Assembly (NCBI GenBank): GCA_020352215.1
Contig: CP070675.1
Location: 4,164,330-4,215,560 of the forward strand
Source: Phycisphaerales bacterium
GTDB taxonomy: Bacteria; Planctomycetota; Phycisphaerae; Sedimentisphaerales; Anaerobacaceae
DNA: 51,231 bases
Reading direction: 5' to 3'
Part shown: positions 43,125 through 51,231 of the stretch, one piece after another
Numbering within the stretch: the first letter of the stretch is position 1
How the letters are laid out: every line of letters begins with the position of its first letter
The notes under the pieces: generated by a model
Databases searched by the model: none
Told to the model about the DNA's origin: nothing
What the model saw: the letters and a program-made list of their open reading frames with translations, nothing else
Made by a program: the position numbers and the translations under genes

Positions 43125-45479
43125 CTATCGGCCGGTAAGCCTATCACTTTTCTTCTCGATTCTCATCAACAAAGTGGGCAAAAGCAAGAAGTCCATGGCC
43201 AGAGCTATGGCTATCGTTATTGCCGACATCAAACCCATGTCGGAACCCATTCTGTAGTGGGACAAAGTAAGGACCAGGAAGCCCGCGACCAGGGCGGCGG
43301 TTGTCACCCACATAGCGGTGCCCACGGTGTTGAAGGCGTACCGGATCGCATCGGCCGGGCTCATATTGTCTTCTCGCCGGGCACGAGTGTACTTGCTCAA
43401 GAAATGCACAGTGTCATCGACCACGATGCCGATGGTCATCGAGACGACCACCGACAAGCCAAGGCCGATCTGGCCTGCGATCACTCCCCATACGCCAAAA
43501 GCCATCAGTGCGGGTGTAAGGTTCGGGATCAGGCTTATCAGGCCGAGCCGCAGGCTCCGCAGAGCGACCATCAGGATGCCGGAAATCAGCACGAGTGCCC
43601 ACAAAGATGCCCACAGCATGCTTCTGATGTTGCGTCCCGTTATGTGGGCCCAGATCATAGACAGGCCGGTCCCGTAAGTAAACATGTTCTCAGGAGCGTT
43701 GGCCTTGAGCCATGCCATGGCACGCTCGTCGATCTGCCGTACCTCTGTTGAGCTAACACTCTCCAAGGTCACTGTCATGCGGGTCGACGATTTGTCGATG
43801 TTCATCCGGTTGTTAAGATCGAGACCGAATGGCAGTGACATCTCATACAGCAGCAGGTACTGGGCCACTAAGTCACGCTGGTTTGGGATTCGGTGGTACG
43901 ATTGATCGTCCCCGTGCATGTTCTTGTTCAGACGTTTGATTGTGTCGGTTATTGAAGTGACGTGCACGACCTTGGGCTGCTTGCGGTACCAATTCGCGAA
44001 ATCCTCGACCGTTCGCAGGTACTCTGGATTGTTGATTCCGCCGGGTTCCCCGGATTCCAGGGAATACTCGATGATATCCCAACCGGAGAGGTTATCTATG
44101 ACGAAATCGCTGGCCCTTCGAAACTCATAGCTCTGGTCAAAGTACGTGAGGAAGTTGTCGTTCAACTCGATCCGCCAGGCCCCCGCAGTCACAGCTAAGC
44201 CTATAGCCAGCGTCCCCCAGAATACGAGCCTGCGTCTGCGGACCACGAAGCTCGCCAAACGGTCGCAATGGGGGCAATCCGCTTCTTTCGGATTCGGTTT
44301 TACCTTGGACCTTACGGGAAGGACCGCCGCCATCGCGGGTAGAAGACAGACCGAGTAGACAAATGCTGCCATCACACCGATCGCCACGATGTTGCCCAAG
44401 TCGCGGAAGGGCGGCGCATCGGAGAAGTTCATGGTCAGAAAGCCGATGGCCGTAGTGGCGCTGGTGAGGAACACCGCGTGGAGGTTGACCCGCAGGGCCT
44501 CGGCGATGGCCTCGTGTTTGGGTTTGCCCGAGCGCATCAGATGAGACATCGTTACGAGTATATGGACGCTATCCGCGACGGCAAGAGTGAGAATCAGTAC
44601 AGGTGCATTGACCGAGGCGGCGTTCAGCGACAAGCGGAGCCACCCCGCTGCTCCGAGGCCCGTGGCCATGGAGATTAAGATGATCACAAGCGTGGCAAAA
44701 GTCCCAAAGAAGGATCGCAGCGCCAAGCCGATGATTACGACCAGTGTGAGAAACATCAAGGGGAGCAGAGTGGACATGTTCGCCTTGCTGGCCTCACCAA
44801 AGGCATTATCCATCATTACCCCACCGGTAAGGTACAGCTCGATGTCCGGGTGCTTCTTTCGGAAGTCGTCCGCAAGGTTGCGGGCAAAAGCAGCAACCTC
44901 GGGTACTTCTGTGCGAGATTTCTCCGGCATGAGAATATTGACACTGACCCCTGTCGCATGCCCGGAAGGCGAGACCAGACGCTTTACGAGCAAGGACTCA
45001 GACAGGGCGATATTCTTTATCCGTGCGAGATCGGCATCCACTAACGCGTTGGCGTCCTGCACAAGGTCTTCGACGATGAGGTCGTCCTCTTCGGCCCGGG
45101 CATGCTGAAAGTTCGTGATCGAATCCACCCTGCTTGAGTAAGGCACTTGCCATGAAGCCTCGGTCAATTCCTCGACTGCTTTGAGTGTTTGCCGGGTAAA
45201 GACGTTACCGTCCTTAGGCGCCAGGGCAAAGAAGATGGTGTTGTACTTGGTAAAAGTGTTTTCAAGGGTCTGCAATGCTTCCAACTGAGGATTTTTCTTG
45301 CTGAAGAAGACCCGGGTGTCATTGGTGACCGTCAGAAACCGCATCCCGCTTGACGCGACGGCTACGATCAGCATGGTGGTGACGATGACGAGCCAGCGAT
45401 ACCTTACTACCGCGTGCCCGAAGGCGGCTTCAAAGTGGGCCAGACGGGTATTCTGTCTATGAGAATTGGAGCTTTCCAT
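43125..45479 (-). CDS. RND/MMPL-family transporter
   Basis: Twelve-helix layout in two repeats: a first helix (WLVIVTTMLIVAVASSGM), a large periplasmic loop (RVFFSKKNPQLEALQTLE...), five helices (LLPLMFLTLVVIIGLAL ... LTLAVADSVHILVTMSHL), then the second half ending with VVVSMTIGIVVDDTVHFL and the last helices. Intramembrane acidic residues in VADSVH and VVDDTVH fit a proton-driven RND exporter. 784 aa is normal. With the LolA-like and barrel genes it probably moves a lipid or hydrophobic compound to the outer membrane. Confidence 0.93.
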   Translation of the reverse strand: MESSNSHRQNTRLAHFEAAFGHAVVRYRWLVIVTTMLIVAVASSGMRFLTVTNDTRVFFSKKNPQLEALQTLENTFTKYNTIFFALAPKDGNVFTRQTLKAVEELTEASWQVPYSSRVDSITNFQHARAEEDDLIVEDLVQDANALVDADLARIKNIALSESLLVKRLVSPSGHATGVSVNILMPEKSRTEVPEVAAFARNLADDFRKKHPDIELYLTGGVMMDNAFGEASKANMSTLLPLMFLTLVVIIGLALRSFFGTFATLVIILISMATGLGAAGWLRLSLNAASVNAPVLILTLAVADSVHILVTMSHLMRSGKPKHEAIAEALRVNLHAVFLTSATTAIGFLTMNFSDAPPFRDLGNIVAIGVMAAFVYSVCLLPAMAAVLPVRSKVKPNPKEADCPHCDRLASFVVRRRRLVFWGTLAIGLAVTAGAWRIELNDNFLTYFDQSYEFRRASDFVIDNLSGWDIIEYSLESGEPGGINNPEYLRTVEDFANWYRKQPKVVHVTSITDTIKRLNKNMHGDDQSYHRIPNQRDLVAQYLLLYEMSLPFGLDLNNRMNIDKSSTRMTVTLESVSSTEVRQIDERAMAWLKANAPENMFTYGTGLSMIWAHITGRNIRSMLWASLWALVLISGILMVALRSLRLGLISLIPNLTPALMAFGVWGVIAGQIGLGLSVVVSMTIGIVVDDTVHFLSKYTRARREDNMSPADAIRYAFNTVGTAMWVTTAALVAGFLVLTLSHYRMGSDMGLMSAITIAIALAMDFLLLPTLLMRIEKKSDRLTGR

Positions 45480-45568
45480 ATGTGTACATGCCTCTACCTC
45501 TTAGGTTGTCTGTCCGTCGGGTGCGGGCATTGCCACATGGCAAAGAGTGTCCCCCACGGCGAGCCGTG

Positions 45569-45918
45569 CTATCTCTTGGCCAATATGCTCACTGCACCCA
45601 TCATTGTCAAGCCAAAAGTCCCTGGCAGTGCCATGAGACCTGCAACTACAAGCCACAATACCCGGAGTGTCCCAGCGTCCAGATAGTGGCCAGCAGCAGA
45701 AACAAAATCCCAAGCACGAAAACCGCGAGAGGAAACCATCTACAGCCCCTCATAAAGCTCCACATCATTCGCCCCGTTCGGGCATGTTCATCTGCACCCG
45801 TGGGGCTTTGACAACAATTGGCCATCATGTTGGAAAAGCCCCGGGACCACCAGTCGCACATTTTGGGATTGGTCTCAGTCGACGTGCTTTCGTTAGTGTT
45901 CTTCTCTTTGTCAGTCAT
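45569..45918 (-). pseudogene. Small membrane protein with a frameshift near 45690
   Basis: ATG 45918 has GAAAGGAG upstream. Frame one encodes a hydrophilic Cys-containing N-tail (KMCDWWSRGF, NMMANCCQSP) and a helix (WFPLAVFVLGILFLLLA), then stops at 45646. In the next frame the DNA continues as HYLDAGTLRVLWLVVAG, LMALPGTFGLTMMGAVSILAKR and stops at 45569: a natural second helix and tail. The intact protein would be about 112 aa. It is first in the RND operon, so loss would be of interest; a sequence error is equally possible. Confidence 0.7.
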
Positions 45919-46121
45919 CGTTTTATCTCCTTTCTGCCCTCTTAGACGAAGGTGGGCAAAAGGAGGATACACCCGGTCTCGATCTTTTTTCGGCGGGGCT
46001 CAGTCACGTCTGTAACCCAACCATCGGGTTACTCCTGTGGCCTGACCGTCTCAATGGTGGCTGAAAACCGCATAGTCTTCGATCTTCCCCCGGGACATGT
46101 TGTGTGGCGACCATTCCAACT

Positions 46122-46544
46122 TCAGGCGCACATGGGGCACAGACCTTCAAGCCGAATTTGCTGGCGCCGGATGACGAAGCCCTTGTGCGGGCTCTTTGGC
46201 ATCGGCAGTGATATTTCCGTCAGGCAATGCGTGCTTCCGCATTTCGTGCACGTCAGGTGAGGGTGACATTGAGTCTCGGTGCAGTTGTCGGCAAGCTCAA
46301 AATAGCAGGCTCTCTTATCCACAAAGGCCTTGTGCACAAGCCCGACATTCGACAGAGTGGCCAGAGTCCGGTATATCGTGACTTTGTTGAAGTGTTTCTT
46401 GCCCAAACGTTGTTTCATCTGATCGTGACTGAGGGCCCCACCTGCCTCGATCAGCACGTTTAGAATCGCCATTCTGGCTTCGGTGCAGTATAGCCCGGCA
46501 GCTTTCAGCATTGCGCGGGCCTGAGAGGACGGCTTGCACTTCAC
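46122..46544 (-). CDS. Fur-family metal-responsive regulator
   Basis: Winged helix: LYCTEARMAILNVLIEAGGALSH, then HFNKVTIYRTLATLSNVGLVHK (recognition helix). Metal part: CHPHLTCTKCGSTHCL, with the structural zinc sites C99-C102 and C136-C139 (CPMC). The central His cluster (HPH) provides the sensing site. 140 aa is usual. The iron-versus-zinc class is not certain. It lies 16 bp downstream of a His-rich membrane protein, and a 7-1-7 palindrome lies upstream of that pair. Confidence 0.94.
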   Translation of the reverse strand: MKCKPSSQARAMLKAAGLYCTEARMAILNVLIEAGGALSHDQMKQRLGKKHFNKVTIYRTLATLSNVGLVHKAFVDKRACYFELADNCTETQCHPHLTCTKCGSTHCLTEISLPMPKSPHKGFVIRRQQIRLEGLCPMCA

Positions 46545-46560
46545 GATTGCACCTCAAGAG

Positions 46561-47220
46561 TTACCTGTGGACGTGTACCGGCACGTCACCGGATTTGACA
46601 AACAGTAGCGGAAACACAATGTCGCTGATGCAGCAGGGCAGCCACACAGCCAAGAACAGAAATCCAAAGCTACCCACAGCCTTCAGAATAGAAAGTTGCC
46701 CGGCCATCGCCATCAGCATGTGGAACGACGAGGCCCAGGTACTTAGCAGAACGTGGCCGGCGTGGGGGAACTTTGTCTTTGGCTTGAAGTACGCTATCAG
46801 CACGCCAATAACGGCGGCCGGTATCACGACGTACCAGGCCTCGATAAAACCGATGTGCGCTTGCTCGGCGAAGCCTGAGTGCTCGTGGGAATGGCCCTCG
46901 ATGTGCATGCCCAACAGCAGCTCGCCGACGTGGGGAATCAGCGAATCGCTCAAAGTCGTGATTCCGATCGAGCCGAACAGACCCACCAGAAGGATAACAA
47001 TGAACTTGCGCTTCCGGGCATGGAGCTCAAACATCGAAGCCGTCACCATGGCGCTTAGCACCACGTGGGCGGGGTGGAAGATATAGAACAGCTTGAAGCT
47101 GGCCTCGTGGGAGAGACCCTTGAACAGCAACATGCAGATGATACCGGTAAAGGCCCCAAAGAGGGTGAACGGTGCGTGACCTTTCAACTCTGTCGAGATA
47201 ACCGAAAGTCTGTTTTGCAT
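46561..47220 (-). CDS. His-rich polytopic membrane protein, candidate metal transporter
   Basis: About six helices: FTLFGAFTGIICMLLF, LFYIFHPAHVVLSAMVTASMF, FIVILLVGLFGSIGITTL, YVVIPAAVIGVLIAYF, STWASSFHMLMAMAG, and SFGFLFLAVWLPCCISDIVFPLLF. A loop with GMHIEGHSHEHSG and further His (HPAH, ELHARK, HVHR) suits metal handling. It is in an operon with a Fur-family gene and behind a Fur-type operator. I do not recognise a named transporter family, so transport is inferred from context. Confidence 0.75.
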   Translation of the reverse strand: MQNRLSVISTELKGHAPFTLFGAFTGIICMLLFKGLSHEASFKLFYIFHPAHVVLSAMVTASMFELHARKRKFIVILLVGLFGSIGITTLSDSLIPHVGELLLGMHIEGHSHEHSGFAEQAHIGFIEAWYVVIPAAVIGVLIAYFKPKTKFPHAGHVLLSTWASSFHMLMAMAGQLSILKAVGSFGFLFLAVWLPCCISDIVFPLLFVKSGDVPVHVHR

Positions 47221-47296
47221 CTAAATCAAGTCCTTGCAGGTGGCGTACCAATTTGGCTTCTAATCCGACACACGTCTTACCGCTATACGCACGAAT

Positions 47297-47311
47297 TGCA
47301 ACTAAGTTGCA
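47297..47311. promoter_or_regulatory. 7-1-7 palindrome, putative Fur-family operator
   Basis: TGCAACT-A-AGTTGCA is a perfect inverted repeat with 7-base arms and one central base, the geometry of Fur, Zur and PerR boxes. It lies 77 bp upstream of the His-rich membrane gene, which is followed by the Fur-family gene, so an autoregulated metal operon is likely. Confidence 0.7.
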
Positions 47312-47768
47312 TATTTTTTGCGATCTTTGGCTGCGGCGGTCGATTTTGCGCGGCCGGCTCCCACTGCGTTCAGATAATTCTGTGTCATAAGTGCTTTATT
47401 GGCAGTCGCATACGGCTACTCTTTACACATCTGAACCTCAGCTGGGCCCGCCGAACATTTCTCGGATCTCGCTTGAGCGTGTCATCCTCATCCGGTCGCT
47501 CCGACCGAAGGGAGCCCGCGGGCGTTGCCGTAGTGGCGGAGTCTGCCGGCGATAAGGTGCAAGCCTTGGTCTTGGGCAGACGTCTCGACTCCGTTTTGCT
47601 CTCCCTACGGGCGCCTCACGGTGCGCTTGGATTGACAAGCAGAGGGTGGCTGGCCCTTCGACTGAGTTTGCCGCTTCGACTATGTTCGGGCCGGGCTCCG
47701 AATCGCAGACGGGATCGGGGTGATACAAGGCCATTGCTGAGCCTGGCAGACGCGGGTAGACTGTTGCA
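47312..47768. other. Intergenic region upstream of ribF, no supported gene
   Basis: About 450 bp, GC-rich. A plus-strand open frame covers it and ends overlapping the ribF ATG (ATGA), but its composition (Arg/Ser/Leu runs) and the lack of motifs argue against coding. No tRNA or terminator is seen. Confidence 0.35.
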
Positions 47769-48785
47769 ATGAAGATCTTACGAACAATTGCAGACTTCGA
47801 GCAGATAAGACCGGGTTGTGTACTGAGCATCGGCAACTTTGACGGCGTTCATCTGGGACACCAGGAGATTCTGACCGCTGCCAGCGGCATAGCACGGCAG
47901 CGGAATGCCGAGATTGTCGCGTTGACTTTTGAACCTCATCCCGTGGCTATATTGTATCCCGAGAGGGCCCCTGGTGTGCTGACGCCGTTGCCGCTCAAAT
48001 TGAACCTTTTGCAAGACTACGCCGACGATTGCGTTATTGTCCTTGAAGACAGCAAGGAGCTGCTGTGCCTCGGGCCGGAAGATTTCGTCGACAAGTTCTT
48101 GGCCGAGACTATCAAGCCCGCGGTGATTGTGGAAGGTGATGATTTCAATTTCGGCGCCGCAAGGAAAGGTGACATAGAGACCCTCAAAGAGCTTGGGGCC
48201 CGAAAGGGTTTCGAGGTGTTTGTAGTTGGTTCGAGACGAATTCAGCTTGCGACCGGCCAGACCTTGAGGGTCTCGAGCACGATGATTCGCTACATGCTCG
48301 AAAGTGGGCACGTCTCTGAGGCTGCTGTAGCACTGTCACGACCTTACCGCCTTGTCGAAAGGATCACAACCGGCAGGGGCAAAGGTAAAGAGCTGGGATT
48401 TCCCACACTGAATATGCAAAAGCCGAAGCAGATCATCCCTGCGGAAGGTGTCTATGCGGGATTCGTTGAGATGGCAGATTCGCAAGAGCACATACTTAAG
48501 AATGAGGAACACATTCCGGCCGTGTTCAGTATCGGCCAGGCCAGGACGTTTGGCGACGAACATCCTTTGCTGATCGAGGCGCACCTGCTAACGGGACAGG
48601 CTCGCGACGCGTCGGAACAGTGGATGGCGATGGATTTCGTGCAGAGAATCCGCAGCCAGCACAAGTTCACCACGCCGGAAGAGCTCTCGCGCCAAATCGC
48701 AAAAGACTGCGAGCAGGCGAGGGCGATATTGGCGAAAGGGAAACGCCGGACAAATGAAGTGTTTGGCAGGCGAGCGCAGCCTTGA
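47769..48785 (+). CDS. ribF: Bifunctional riboflavin kinase/FAD synthetase RibF
   Basis: FAD synthetase N-domain: SIGNFDGVHLGHQEIL (20-35), LTFEPHPVAIL, VEGDDFNFGAARKGD, and VSSTMIRYMLESGHV. Riboflavin kinase C-domain: GRGKGKELGFPTLNM with PTLN, then EGVYAGFVEM. It phosphorylates riboflavin to FMN and adenylylates FMN to FAD. 338 aa, slightly longer than usual at the C-terminus. It stands apart from other riboflavin genes. Confidence 0.96.
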   Translation: MKILRTIADFEQIRPGCVLSIGNFDGVHLGHQEILTAASGIARQRNAEIVALTFEPHPVAILYPERAPGVLTPLPLKLNLLQDYADDCVIVLEDSKELLCLGPEDFVDKFLAETIKPAVIVEGDDFNFGAARKGDIETLKELGARKGFEVFVVGSRRIQLATGQTLRVSSTMIRYMLESGHVSEAAVALSRPYRLVERITTGRGKGKELGFPTLNMQKPKQIIPAEGVYAGFVEMADSQEHILKNEEHIPAVFSIGQARTFGDEHPLLIEAHLLTGQARDASEQWMAMDFVQRIRSQHKFTTPEELSRQIAKDCEQARAILAKGKRRTNEVFGRRAQP

Positions 48786-48823
48786 AAGTCTCTATTAGTT
48801 AGTGATTTGTGAAGGGGCATCCG

Positions 48824-49909
48824 GTGAGGAAAATTGTCGTCAGGATTGGTCTGGTTGCCTTGGCCTCGCTGCTGACGGTATGCCTGTTTGAACTTGTGTT
48901 GCGATGCTTCTTTCCCGTTCATCTGACGGGTGGGGTCATCGGGCTCTATCGATATGATGAGGAGCTTGGCGTTCGCCTGCAGCCCGGCATCCGTTTCTTG
49001 AGGACGACGGACTACCAGCAGGAGATGCACACGAACCGGCTCGGGACCGTGAATTTTCAGGAGTCCTTCGATGGTTACGAGCAGTTGGTCTTTGCGCTCG
49101 GCGATTCGTATACCCAGGGCACCGGCCTGCCGGCCGACGCCTCGTATCCTTTCCAGCTTGATCTCATGCTGAACATGCAAGATGGAACGTATCACAAGAA
49201 ATACGGCGTGGCCAATTTAGGTCTTGCCAGCTTTGGCGGCGAACAGACTCTGCTTTGTTTGCGTCGATACGCAGACATCTTGGGCAAGCCCGACCTGATC
49301 CTGTTCCTGGGATGTGAAAATGATCATGTGGACGATGTTCTCTTCAAAGACGGATACCGGCATCGGCACCTCGTACAGGGAAATCCTCGTTGGGGACTCT
49401 GGGTAAAGCCGCTGCAATGGTTCTCAAACGGGACGGAGATCGGCAAACGACTCAAGCTCCTTGTCGGGCGCATCCGGATTAGCCGCAGAATAGCTGGCCC
49501 GCCGGAGCAAGAAACTACCTCCGAAATGCCTTGCGTGGCCCAGCTGCAGGAGTCTTGCCTGCAGCGGCTCGTTTCTGCCTCGCAAGAGCTCGGCGCCGAG
49601 CTCGTTGTCGGCTGGGCCAGTCTTCCGGAAGATTCATCCCATTCATATCAGTGGCTGAAGGAATGGGCCCGTACCAACGACGTTGCTTTTGCGGATTGGC
49701 ATCGGCCACTGCAGTCGGTCCGCCGGGCCATCCCCGAATTAACCGTTACAAACCCACACTCCGGGGCCCACCACCGGACCTGGGTCAATACTGTGATCGC
49801 CCGGGCCTTCGCCGAGCAGATTCGTGCCTATGAGGCCCTGGGTCTGGGGGACACAGTGAAATCAGGCGTAGAGGGGAAATCTCGGGTGGCAAAGTTCTCT
49901 GCGAACTGA
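48824..49909 (+). CDS. SGNH/GDSL-family hydrolase, membrane-anchored
   Basis: The preferred start is GTG 48824 with AAGGGG six bases upstream; an upstream GTG at 48809 would add five residues. N-terminal anchor (VVRIGLVALASLLTVCLFELVLRCF), then a block I catalytic Ser in FALGDSYTQGTG, ANLGLASFGGEQT, LFLGCENDHVDD, and a C-terminal block V (NPHSGAHHRTWVN) with catalytic His; DWHRPL lies just before. Probably an envelope esterase or O-acetyl-transferase-related enzyme. 361 aa. It is 38 bp after ribF. Confidence 0.88.
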   Translation: MRKIVVRIGLVALASLLTVCLFELVLRCFFPVHLTGGVIGLYRYDEELGVRLQPGIRFLRTTDYQQEMHTNRLGTVNFQESFDGYEQLVFALGDSYTQGTGLPADASYPFQLDLMLNMQDGTYHKKYGVANLGLASFGGEQTLLCLRRYADILGKPDLILFLGCENDHVDDVLFKDGYRHRHLVQGNPRWGLWVKPLQWFSNGTEIGKRLKLLVGRIRISRRIAGPPEQETTSEMPCVAQLQESCLQRLVSASQELGAELVVGWASLPEDSSHSYQWLKEWARTNDVAFADWHRPLQSVRRAIPELTVTNPHSGAHHRTWVNTVIARAFAEQIRAYEALGLGDTVKSGVEGKSRVAKFSAN

Positions 49910-49963
49910 TGCCGTCAAATATCGCGACAGGATTTTCGGGGCGATTATTCGTCCGGGGAATGC

Positions 49964-49992
49964 TTGCAGTGTAAACGGCCGGGCTGTAGAAT
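49964..49992 (+). promoter_or_regulatory. Candidate sigma-70 promoter
   Basis: TTGCAG (49964-49969) and TAGAAT (49987-49992) with a 17-bp spacer. It would drive the secreted repeat protein gene at 50121 with a leader of about 120 nt. Confidence 0.45.
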
Positions 49993-50120
49993 CGTTGCCC
50001 TCTCTACAAGATTGGACTCAGAGATTTTGTTGCGGACTGTTATCCGAGGCGCCGTCTGGCACCTCAGGGCGAGCATATAAGCCGCCAATGACAGAAGGAA
50101 CTTTTTTCGGGAGGCATACT

Positions 50121-51231
50121 ATGAACCAGGTGACATGTAACAAGAGTGTGGGAAGGTGTCTGTGTTTGGCCTCGATTATCTTGTCGGTTGTTGCCACATC
50201 ACAGGTGTTTGCGGCCGACGAGGTCACGGGTGACTGGGACATCGCGACGAGATACGGCAGCAGGGACAGCTTCACGAAACTGTCCGTTTCCAAGAAAGCG
50301 GAAGGCACCCTTGCCGGCACGTGGGGCGACGACGAACTGTCCGAGTTCAAATTCCAAGATGGAAAACTCAGCTTTGTTCGCGTGGTCCGGAGAGGAGATC
50401 AAGAGTTCAGAATGAGCTATGCGGGCACTCTCCAAGGCGGCAAGCTCGTGGGCACGGTGACAACCAATTGGGGTGAGTTTCCTGCCACTGGTACCCGCAT
50501 GAAGCCCATGCCGGCCGCCCTTGGCACCTGGGACATCAGCTACAGTATCGGCGAAAGAGATATCAAAGGAAGACTGACAATATCCGAGAACGCGGACGGT
50601 GCGCTGCGGGGCAAGTGGTCCGGCGAGCGGGGCGAACATTCAATTGCGAACGTCAAATGCGAGGACGGCAAGCTGAGTTTTTCTCGAACGAGCAAGTTCG
50701 GTGAGCGCGAGTTCAAATCGACGTACGAGGGGACCGTCAAGGGTCACAAGCTCACCGGGAAGTTCACGAGTCAGCGAGGTGAGATCGAGGCTAACGGCGA
50801 GCGCTTCGGGGCCGAGCTTGTGGGCAAATGGGAGCTGACAACCACTTCCGATCGAGGTACTCGTACGAGCACTCTGACTGTTTACCCGGACATGACCGCA
50901 CGGTACCGACTTTTTGGCGGAGCGATGGCTGTCGACGAGCTCACCCTCGAAGGCGATCAGGTGATGTTCAGGATGGAGGCGGGCTTCGGAGATCGCACGT
51001 TCGAGATGAAGTTCAACGGTAAGCTCGATGGAAAGACCCTCAACGGCCAGCTCGTGACATCCCGAGGCACCAGTGACGTAACAGGCAAGAAGATCGATAC
51101 GGCCTCTGCCCTCGTCGGCAAATGGGAGTTCACAAGGGAAAGCTCGCGAGGTACGCGCACGAACACGCTGACGATCAAAGAGGACATGACCGGAACGTAC
51201 ACAGTTCGGGACAGCGAGGTAGATGTCACGG
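50121..51231 (+). CDS. Secreted protein with about 98-aa tandem repeats (runs off the window)
   Basis: ATG 50121 follows GGGAGG. A signal peptide (CLCLASIILSVVATSQVFA) precedes at least four repeats of about 98 residues, each starting G(T/D/K)W(D/E)(I/L/F), then a TLT/LS strand, an (A/E)G.L.G.W strand, a DGKLSF strand and a K(L/T)(T/N/V)G strand, with a linker of G(T/E)R. The pattern is a small beta-barrel or lipocalin-like module. Later repeats keep SRGTRT..TLT. No catalytic residues stand out. The frame is open to the last base, so the C-terminus is outside the window. Function unknown. Confidence 0.85.
   Translation, partial: MNQVTCNKSVGRCLCLASIILSVVATSQVFAADEVTGDWDIATRYGSRDSFTKLSVSKKAEGTLAGTWGDDELSEFKFQDGKLSFVRVVRRGDQEFRMSYAGTLQGGKLVGTVTTNWGEFPATGTRMKPMPAALGTWDISYSIGERDIKGRLTISENADGALRGKWSGERGEHSIANVKCEDGKLSFSRTSKFGEREFKSTYEGTVKGHKLTGKFTSQRGEIEANGERFGAELVGKWELTTTSDRGTRTSTLTVYPDMTARYRLFGGAMAVDELTLEGDQVMFRMEAGFGDRTFEMKFNGKLDGKTLNGQLVTSRGTSDVTGKKIDTASALVGKWEFTRESSRGTRTNTLTIKEDMTGTYTVRDSEVDVT

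Noticed and set aside
47065..47772. 235-aa plus-strand frame ending at the ribF start
   Set aside because: It runs antisense to the His-rich membrane gene, then through Arg/Ser/Leu-rich low-quality sequence; no ribosome site or motif.
1..51231. CRISPR arrays, rRNA genes, insertion sequences or prophage
   Set aside because: No regularly spaced repeats, transposase, phage structural or rRNA sequence was seen on either strand.

Overview
The window reads as bacterial chromosome, most likely from a planctomycete of the Phycisphaerae type. This is inferred from lineage-typical gene styles: a secreted protease ending in a double dockerin-like EF-hand tail, kinesin-light-chain-type TPRs followed by a dockerin-like remnant, FG-GAP/VCBS repeat proteins, a multidomain secreted alpha-galactosidase and many small membrane or Cys-rich proteins. 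TGA is an ordinary stop in many genes here, so the standard bacterial code applies. There are no rRNAs, CRISPR arrays or clear insertion sequences, and one tRNA (Pro, GGG anticodon).

Layout. 0-6.5 kb: tail of a TPR protein with a frame-shifted dockerin remnant, a small Cys protein, a secreted GH27 alpha-galactosidase, a Gfo/Idh/MocA oxidoreductase, a YgjP-type metallopeptidase, and a pair encoding a DUF4405-like membrane protein and an anchored Cys-rich protein. 7-10.3 kb: tRNA-Pro with its terminator, then an iron-uptake operon (DtxR-FeoA fusion, FeoB) whose promoter carries a perfect palindromic metal box between -35 and -10. 10.4-28.8 kb: a long, almost entirely minus-strand run of small accessory genes. 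It holds lipoproteins, a methyltransferase, a GFA enzyme, a Tat-exported L-fucose-isomerase-like protein, BamE-like proteins, three GNAT acetyltransferases, small membrane proteins, an FG-GAP protein interrupted by one in-frame UGA, a retropepsin-like/PDZ protein and a trypsin-like/dockerin protease. Structured intergenic repeats separate some of these genes.

29-40.4 kb: carbohydrate and surface-polysaccharide genes. A minus-strand operon encodes a UDP-GlcNAc-type 6-dehydrogenase, a NusG-like antiterminator, a glucuronokinase-like GHMP kinase, a GalU-type nucleotidyltransferase, a small membrane protein and a UDP-glucuronate 4-epimerase. Divergently, an ATP-grasp enzyme overlaps a WecA/TagO-type polyprenyl-phosphate sugar-1-phosphate transferase. 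A GH-A-clan hydrolase, mannose-6-phosphate isomerase and a Tat-exported sugar-isomerase-like protein flank them. 41-47.3 kb: an export operon (small membrane protein with a frameshift, RND/MMPL transporter, LolA-like protein, outer-membrane barrel), then a His-rich membrane protein with a Fur-family regulator downstream of a 7-1-7 palindrome. 47.8 kb to the end: RibF, an SGNH hydrolase and a secreted four-repeat protein running off the window.

The strongest leads are the UGA in the FG-GAP gene, followed 13 nt later by a perfect 17-nt hairpin like a bacterial SECIS element (possible new selenoprotein); a covarying hairpin repeat upstream of two paralogous membrane genes; two metal-regulator operators; and a compact glucuronate-to-UDP-uronate gene set. 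Three further genes show hidden frameshifts (about 0.8, 17.5 and 45.7 kb). They could be pseudogenes or sequence errors, and raw reads would be needed to tell.
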